Source: Coniferiporia sulphurascens
Lineage: Eukaryota > Basidiomycota > Agaricomycetes > Hymenochaetales > Hymenochaetaceae
Direction of reading: 5' to 3'
Length of the DNA: 64,000 nucleotides
Assembly (NCBI GenBank): GCA_002794785.1
Contig: NBBA01000003.1
Location: 2,294,001 to 2,358,000, forward strand
Below the pieces are notes generated by a model. It was not told the DNA's origin. It saw only the letters and a program-made list of their open reading frames with translations, and made no database searches. The position numbers were made by a program, and so were the translations under genes. Of this stretch, positions 57,144 through 64,000 are shown one piece after another. Within the stretch, counting starts at the first letter, position 1. Each line of letters starts with the position of its first letter.

Positions 57144-59104
57144 GAGAGCGTGAGCATACGGTCTGGAATCTGCCAGTGGATACTTTGAACTTACAAGAAA
57201 TCTTATCGCGTCCGAGGAGATTGGCGCCTTGGATCACGTGACTGCATGCCCCTTATTGAAAACAGATTACATGTGAGATGTTACGTACATACTCCTTACA
57301 GAGGCTTTCTTTCGCCGACCATCATGTCCGCGCAAATGCAGAAAAGGACCTGGTTCATCCTGTCTCGTAGAACCTGCGAAGGCGCTACCCATGCTCCGTA
57401 TAACTAACAGGACAAATGCACTGCGTGCATGTGTTACAGATGATTCTTTTCTTGGATCGCAACTCCCATGAATCGAAGAGAAGCCTGCTCTAACCTCAAC
57501 CGTACAACCTTTAATGACGACTCCGTTGGTAAATAATAGCGAAACTATCCAGGGAAAGCGGATTCCTTACCGTGGCTTGAGCACTCTTCTGCTACCGAGG
57601 CTTTGGAAAACGGAGACTATCCGTGAGTCATGCCCTCGGTCCTGTTGGACTGGAGGCACGCTTCTCACCCTCCTTCATTCCCTTCCACGGCTCTGGGATC
57701 CATCACTCGCCCGAGGGAAAACCCATCCCCTTGCAGAGGACTGCCCATAAGGGTTATCAGGAGTTCCTTTTCGCATTTAGCTGACCACAAACCTGGCGCA
57801 CCAGGCACTCAGTCCCAGGGTGCACTCGTTATATATATGGTCGGACCGTGGACCATTTCCGCTTCCGAGTACATGCTATTGAGTGTACCTTGCATTGCAT
57901 TCATCGCATATTACACGGTGCACTTATGCTTGGAAAATCGAGACTTAATCGTCCATCATATACTTGGCCTAGCAGCGCCCAGGGACGCGCTTATGGAACT
58001 ATGCACAGGATTTTCAGGTTCATTTTATCGCAAGAGTAAAATTTTCACTTTTCAGACAGGGCGCGTCACCGTAATTTTTCCCTACTTGCGACCTCGAACG
58101 CGCCTGATGTGAATTGATATCCAACAAAAGCGGTGAAAAAAAGGGAAACCGGGACGGCACTCGCGGACCATTCTTCGACTGATCTGGGATTATTATTCCA
58201 AATACACCGTTGAAACAAGCGGTCCCACAGACCAGGACGGGTTGCCCCTGTCCCTTTTTTCCTTTTCTTGGCGACCATCTCTTTCTCAGGACCACCGTCG
58301 TGTCTGGGTGTGTGGCGCAACCGACGACGGTCCGAGCGCCTCCGCCGCCCTGAACTCAAACGAGATCGGCCGGCCATCGAGCAAATTCATGACCAAATAT
58401 CCGACCGCTGTTTTCAGAAGACCTTCAGCTTCAGTTGGTATCAGCCCAAATCAAGGACGCGACGTTTCGGTCAATGTCTACCAAACGACTTGGAATAAAC
58501 TAAATAAGTGCGTACATCTCAAGCTTGTGAGTTCACGCGGATGATATACTCAACGCACGTAGACGACCACCGCCAATAGCGGGCAATGCATATCGTGCGA
58601 GAGCCGGTGCCACCTTCGATTTGGCGGGAGGAACAACTTACGGACTCTTTGCCGGCATGGGAGCTGTCGTTAAATTCGGAAACGTACTCCCACTAGCGCC
58701 CGATGGTGAGATGGCGCTCCCGCGCCCCTGCTCTGGGTCGGGGCTGCACCGATACCACAGCATCGTGTTCCTGATTTAACGGTTCCCTACGGGTCCATGT
58801 CTATGGTTTGTCATTGTCATCATACCCGCATGTGTGGGTCTCCTGAACTTACGTCTCTTTCGGTATTATCTTTCGTGATGAAACCATGTCGGCTACTGAG
58901 AAGCGAAGCTATGTGGCTTGTGTTCCGCTTCATTATCCTCTCGCCGTCTTCTGAGTGGACGACCTGCCAGGGCGTGTTAAACCTTCGGTCTCATCGCTGG
59001 GAATTCCGATCATCCAGGGAACGGTGTGTCTGGCTGTTTGCTTGCCATCGGAGATTTCTAGGTCTGCTAAGGCGTAGGTCCTCAATTACCGGCTAGTCGA
59101 AAGG
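57144..59104. other. 2-kb intergenic region, nothing firmly recognised
   Basis: Several overlapping open frames on both strands, none with a recognisable domain. A plus-strand stretch near 58600-58720 (ATFDLAGGTTYGLFAGMG) faintly resembles a cytochrome-b5-like/MAPR motif, but no gene can be built around it. Confidence 0.4.
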
Positions 59105-59110
59105 TATAAA
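59105..59110 (+). promoter_or_regulatory. TATA box of the peroxidase gene
   Basis: TATAAA 80 bp upstream of the peroxidase ATG, followed by a C/T-rich leader (CTCAGTTCTTCACTC), typical of highly expressed basidiomycete secreted enzymes. Confidence 0.6.
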
Positions 59111-59189
59111 GGCAGAGCCATTAGCACCTCAGTTCTTCACTCAACGAGTCCTCTCTGCAGTTATCCATTCGGTCATTGCAAGTTTAAAA

Positions 59190-60542
59190 ATGGTCTTCAA
59201 GCTCACCATTGCAACTGTTGCCCTCGCTGCCTTCGCTGGCGCTGCCAACTTCAAGCGCGTCGCTTGCCCCGACGGCAAAAACACTGCTACTAATGAAGCG
59301 GTCGGTATTCTCCTCATGCGCTTGTAATAATCAACGAACGATACTGATCATCTTTCTTTGTAGTGTTGCGCGTTCTTCTCGCTCCGTGATGATCTGCAGA
59401 CCAATCTCTTCGATGGCGAATGTGGCGAGGATGTGCACGAATCGCTCCGTTTGACATTCCACGATGGTGTCTCCTTCTCAAAGTCAGGAAAATTCGCTGG
59501 TGGGGGAGCTGACGGCTCCATCCTTCTCTTCGGCGACATCGAGACCAACTTTTCGGAGAACTTGGGTACCGACGACGGTGTCGACGCACTTGCACCGTTC
59601 ATGACACGCCATCTTGTCAGTGCTGGCGACCTCATCCAGTTCGCAGCAGCATTCGGTCTGACGAACTGCCCCGGAGCGCCGCGCCTACAATTCCTTGTTG
59701 GCCGCCCCAACGCGACTGCCCCTGCACAGGACGGCGCCATTCCGGGACCGGCCGACTCCGTCGACAGCATCCTCTCTCGCTTCTTAGACGCCGGCTTCGA
59801 CTCGAATGAGGTCGTTCATCTGCTCGCATCGCACACTGTCGCGCGTTCGGATACGATCATCCCGGGCCACCAGGCTGTGCCGTTTGACAGCACGCCGTTC
59901 GACTTCGACACCCAGTTCTTCCTCGAGACCTTGCTCAAGGGTACCGCCGTTCCCTTCAACCGTACTACTCCGAATACAGCCGGCGGTGAAGTCGACTCGC
60001 CCCTTGCTGCTGAGGGCGAAATGCGTCTCCAGTCCGATTTTGCCCTGGCCCGCGATAAGGTGTGTATTCTCCACTCAAGCTGTCATAGATTGATATCTGA
60101 TGCAATTATCCGTCTAGCGCACGGCTTGCGAATGGCAAAGCATGGTCGACAACCAGGCGTTGATGATGGAGAACTTCCGCACTGCGATGATGAAACTTTC
60201 GGTTGTCGGCCAGAACACCAGGGAGCTCATTGACTGCTCCGAGCTCATCCCGGAACCGAAGCCGGCTGTCAAGTTGCACGCAACGTACGCTTCCTGCTTC
60301 TAGCAGATTTTGCGGTCATCTAATAGCCCCTTGCACAGCTTCCCGGCAGGCACAAGCCGCAACGAAATCCAGCAAGCTTGCCCGCTGCCCTTCCCTGTGC
60401 TCCGCACTGACCGTAAGCAAATATGCCAAATATACCATGCACTCTTAGCTGACCAACTCCCTTTCTTTTCTCAGCTGGAAAAGCGACGACCATCCCTGAA
60501 TGCCCTGACGGTGACATCAACCTCGCCGACTGCCCGTCTTAA
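59190..60542 (+). CDS. Class II fungal peroxidase, manganese-peroxidase-like (atypical)
   Basis: A secreted haem peroxidase of the lignin-degradation superfamily. Signal peptide [18 protein letters not shown]. Five exons joined by GT-AG introns (first about 59301-59363). The distal haem site is [12 protein letters not shown] (Arg and His present) and the proximal His is in [11 protein letters not shown]. At the usual Mn(II) ligand positions I read Asp, Glu and Asp ([15 protein letters not shown]) instead of Glu, Glu, Asp. The position of the surface catalytic Trp of LiP/VP is His (VVHLLASH), so a LiP or VP role is unlikely. Short C-terminal tail ([15 protein letters not shown]), as in short MnPs. 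Class assignment is firm; the subtype is inference. Confidence 0.93.
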
Positions 60543-60997
60543 GCAGACTTCTCTTCTCTGGTAATATTTGGTATTTAAGTGATCTGGGGCGTGTAACCAT
60601 GGTGTTCCTTTTGGCATTGTTGTATATCTGACAACGTGTGTATTTACCACTGGCTTCTTGTTTCAAAGCAAGATGGAGGATGGTGCAAAACTCACTAGGG
60701 CATATTTTAAGGATTTCTTCGTTGATGTTGTAGTAGGGTGACTCAATGAACAGACCCGGCTTTGGCGGGGTTTTTCGTTTTAGAACTGTCAGCTTTTTTG
60801 ATGCAGATGGATCGAGGACAATGACCTTCCCTGTTAGCATTGAATAGTAGACAGACGACCATTTCATTCTCATGCCTGATAAACCGTTTCCATCGAAGCA
60901 TTCGTGAGGTGCGACAAGAATGAATTTTTAGTGCGGGCTTACCGGCGACTGGAACTTCTCGCCAAATAACATCATCAATACAAAGCTTTCTGTTCAT
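60517..60997 (-). CDS. Possible small two-exon gene convergent with the peroxidase
   Basis: ATG at 60997 gives MNRKLCIDDVIWREVPVAG. A 66-nt intron with good borders (GTAAGC to TATCAG, about 60876-60941) then joins MRMKWSSVYYSMLTGKVIV, PPKPGLFIESPYYNINEEIL and CPSEFCTILHLALKQEA. The product is about 138 aa and its 3' end overlaps the last peroxidase exon tail to tail. No family recognised. The splice site is the main support. Confidence 0.3.
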
Positions 60998-63725
60998 TCA
61001 TGAAGCCCCTAAGGGTCGTTCGCGGCGCACTTAATTTAAGCATACTGCCGTTTTTTTCACTTGACTGACTCGATCGCATGGTTGTCCATCAGAAATTGTG
61101 AAATGGAACCCGTTTTCTTGACTTGATTGCAGCATCGAACAGTCTTTCGTAATGGATACACCGACCCTTCGATTCTGAATAGCTCGCGAGCTGGCGGGTG
61201 GATGAAAAATGGTGATTGCTATTTCCGTCAGAGTTGAGGAGTTACCATAACGGGAATGATTTACGCACCTAGTCCATTCGGGGAACGCCGGCGGCAATCA
61301 AAATCGCAGTCTTCTCCGGACGCGCATGCGAGTGAACCGCCCTCGTCAATCACCATCCACCATTACTGTAAACACTGCAGTAAAGTCATCCATCAAGCGA
61401 TCAAACATCCAAGATACGGCCATCGACTCCGCCTACGGGAATGGTTTCGGGTCGTGATTCTCACCGTTTATCCATCCCGCCTAGTTCAGAAGTCGAGTTT
61501 CAACGGAGGTCACCAATCCAACGCGAAATTAGGCGTCTACTTGAACGCACACCATGTCGCAGTTTCAAACTACAGAGCATCTGAGCGCCGCTTTCTTGCC
61601 TATAATAATCGGCCTCGTGTCGGCGATGAAAGTCCTACTCACGTGATAGTACAACGACCTCGATGCCATGATTATAAAAGATTAGACCGCACCGGGATTT
61701 GTAGGCGCGCGTCCCTACATAGCATGAAAATGCGGCAAAGTCAGCGACGGGCATTGACGGCTGCGCGATCATGTGAGTACCTTCATCTTCCTCGGAACCG
61801 AAGCTGTACAGGTTTACGGAGTCAGCTTTGTCGTCTTGTAGATTTTCAGCAGTATTTTCTTTGGCTTACTGTCCACGAAAACAAATATGTCCCGTATACA
61901 CTGGTCGATGAAATGGAAAGAACGACTGAAGCATTGGTGGCGAACACAAGTTATCTGCCCTTCCCATAAGGCAAGGGAATGGCTGTCTGCGCTACATTCT
62001 CCGCGTTTCGTTCGCTAAATACGCCGCTGAGCTCTGGGGTCCTCTCACGCTTCATGGAGCTGCGAAGCACGTTTGTCGGATACTGTCGGGTTTTACCACG
62101 GGTGTCAATTGGCCAAGCCTTTGAAGGTGAACGATCTTGGACACGAGTCCAACCAGATACACGCTTTTTGAGCACATACGGTGCCTTACATCATACGGCA
62201 TTCCACGAATCTTATTCACTCACTGTCAAAAATCCGTAGCCACTCGATTTCTAATCGCCAGCAGATATACGATACGGATCCTGACTTTCTGGAGCTCGGC
62301 GGGACGTCTACTCCAACATTGCCAACTGGACTCAGGATTCGGGAGGATAATAATTAACGAGGCTCAATCCCGGGCTGTAGACAACAGTTGCGCAGTGAAT
62401 GACCACCTGCTGGTTCCCCCCCTCCCTTTTCACATCGATAAACATTGCGGTTCCACACTAGGAAATATTCATATCCCTAAACAATAGCAGTTGCTTCACT
62501 AATTTCGCACATTACCTGGATATCCCTTCCAATGTTTGCCTCAATTCTGCCCATGCCGCCTCTCACTGATGACCCCGCGATCCTCCTGTCTCAACCAATA
62601 AAGTGCCGCTGAGCCAAAAAAAAAAAAAAGGCAAGCGGGACAATGATGAATCTTGGTCTGACAGTCCGTTACTTCAGTCCACGAACTCCAGCACCCTGGC
62701 CGAGCGTGGAAGGATTAATTTTTTCTTTCCAATACTCTGCAATCCGTATACAACAACCTCCCATGTGGCGAAGTGATTCGAGGGCTTCCTTTCAGCGTTC
62801 CACGGATGATAACCACACCGTGGCCATTCCGAGGCTGGTTTCGAGGCAATCGTTTGGCTAGGCATAATTTCACTATCGCAAGCAATCCTGCCAAAATGCC
62901 TCGTACTTCGTTACCGATCCTTCAGGGCTGAACGCTCTGATGTGTTCGACAAGTCTCCGGCCATGAACGCGACCAACGAATACCCTTTTAATAAGTCCAC
63001 CTAGGTTCGGTGAGCCCGCGCGGTTCGGGGGTTGGACCACGTTCCATTATTGGGGTGCGTGGCTTTCGCCGCGTACTCCCACTATCGGTATACAAATATT
63101 TCTCAGGTACATCAGACATCTGACGTGCAGGACCCCAATAATCAAGAGAAGGTTGGCAAGACTACAGGTTAATAGGATGTCTCTGAATTGTATTTAAAAA
63201 AGACCAGCCTCAGAGCCGTTATGTTAACCTCACCCTGTGGCAGCATCTCATTTTATTACATCGTCTGGGCTATTGTGACGGTACAGGGCTTCAATCATGA
63301 CTACCACGCTGTCTTTGGCTATTCTCACTGCCATCATGAAGAAGCCTGCGCTAGCTTGCAGTATGCGCCTCCATGCGGCTTGCAATGTATTACATACACC
63401 ACGGTGGATTGATTGGGCTTGGCAAAACCGATACCGAACCGCTATTACGTATTCAATCCCGAATTGCCCCTTTTGGAACATTTCAATATGTCAGGTTTAA
63501 TCGTTGCAACAGGTCAAAGTCGTTTGTCGACCTAGCTGTGCTTTATTCATGTCCTAGAGCAGTTATTCACCGAAATGTGTAACTGGGTAAGTTTTTGACG
63601 GGCGTATAACGGATCCAGAGTAAAGGAATTCGAATGAATAGCGCACACGGCTCGCGAACATCTCCTGCTCCAGCTTGAAACCGGGTCCCCTATCAATGTC
63701 CTAGGAATCAAGCGACCCCACCTTT
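60998..63725. other. 2.7-kb region without a supported gene
   Basis: The longest open frame (61256-61969, plus) has composition and Arg/His/Ser bias typical of chance reading. An A run lies near 62617-62630. No RNA gene or transposon recognised. Confidence 0.4.
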
Positions 63726-64000
63726 CTGCGGATTGTCTTCCATTTCCCTGTGCTTGGCATTCGTCCCAAGCTTGTACGGTTTTCGGTGGTTGCCCACTAA
63801 AGCAGCTGCCAATCATAGGCTCCGCATATCCATCTTGAAGTCTGTGCAACCTTCAAATAGAGGGAGAAGTACCTTTTTTCGAATACCAACTGACACTGTT
63901 GCTGTCATTCCGCCGACGGTGAGCTCCCACTGGCGTCTCGCGGTGGGACAGCGCACCCGCGCTCTTGGCTTGGAGATGACGCTTGACCAATACCGCATCA
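63726..64000 (+). CDS. Open frame running off the right edge (possible exon)
   Basis: A frame without an ATG stays open to the window end, reading ...FRIPTDTVAVIPPTVSSHWR, then LAVGQRTRALGLEMTLDQYRI. It could be an internal exon of a gene continuing to the right, or chance. No domain recognised. Confidence 0.2.

Noticed and set aside
58600..58720. Cytochrome-b5/MAPR-like gene (ATFDLAGGTTYGLFAGMG)
   Set aside because: The match is short, the haem-binding pattern is incomplete, and no exons can be joined to it.
61256..61969. 237-aa plus-strand ORF as a gene
   Set aside because: No domain, no splice pattern and composition like random sequence (Arg/His/Ser-rich without order).

Overview
This window is from a filamentous basidiomycete, most probably an Agaricomycete. 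Genes have many short (about 50-60 nt) GT-AG introns. They include a secreted class II fungal haem peroxidase (a wood- and litter-decay family), a GPI-type aspartic protease and a BTB protein, next to housekeeping genes. All calls come from reading the sequence; no database search was run.

Left 28 kb: a deep nest of transposons. At least nine copies of one LINE family (ORF1 with CCHC knuckles; ORF2 with APE-type endonuclease, YIDD reverse transcriptase, RNase H and a terminal zinc knuckle; a GC-rich 3' hairpin; an AAT/AAAAT tail) are inserted into one another in alternating orientation. I label them A to J in map order. Outermost is I (22895-25418), which contains H, which contains G, which contains D. 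D contains C (which contains B, which contains A), and also E and F. F (9709-19480) is the only copy with both ends in view, about 6.4 kb once its own insertions are removed. It carries two LTR-like elements, W1 and W2, each encoding a related CxxC protein, and a 257-bp element, Z. Target-site duplications (TSDs) support most steps. Two LINE copies (B, J) have a non-LINE sequence, X, fused to their 5' end. A near-complete X-family retroposon, K, lies at 35205-38034 and holds a small poly(A) retroposon, L. LINE, X/K and L share one 5' terminal signature. A hAT transposase relic ends the repeat-rich region near 27.9 kb.

Right 36 kb: a gene-rich block interrupted by K. In order: dolichol-phosphate mannosyltransferase (-), TENA/THI-4 family protein (-), tRNA-Arg(ACG) with an intron (+), a large nuclear protein with PCNA-motif-like ends (-) facing RAD10/ERCC1 (+) across a promoter region split by K, eIF2B gamma (-), an unidentified acidic protein (-), pyroglutamyl peptidase I (-), a CRAL-TRIO lipid-transfer-type protein with a C-terminal membrane segment (-), a 162-aa orphan (+), an aspartic protease (+), an unidentified nuclear-type protein (+), a BTB/POZ protein (-) and the class II peroxidase (+). 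A 237-bp, roughly 97% identical inverted repeat pair brackets the CRAL-TRIO gene and the orphan. The last 3.4 kb holds little that I can support.
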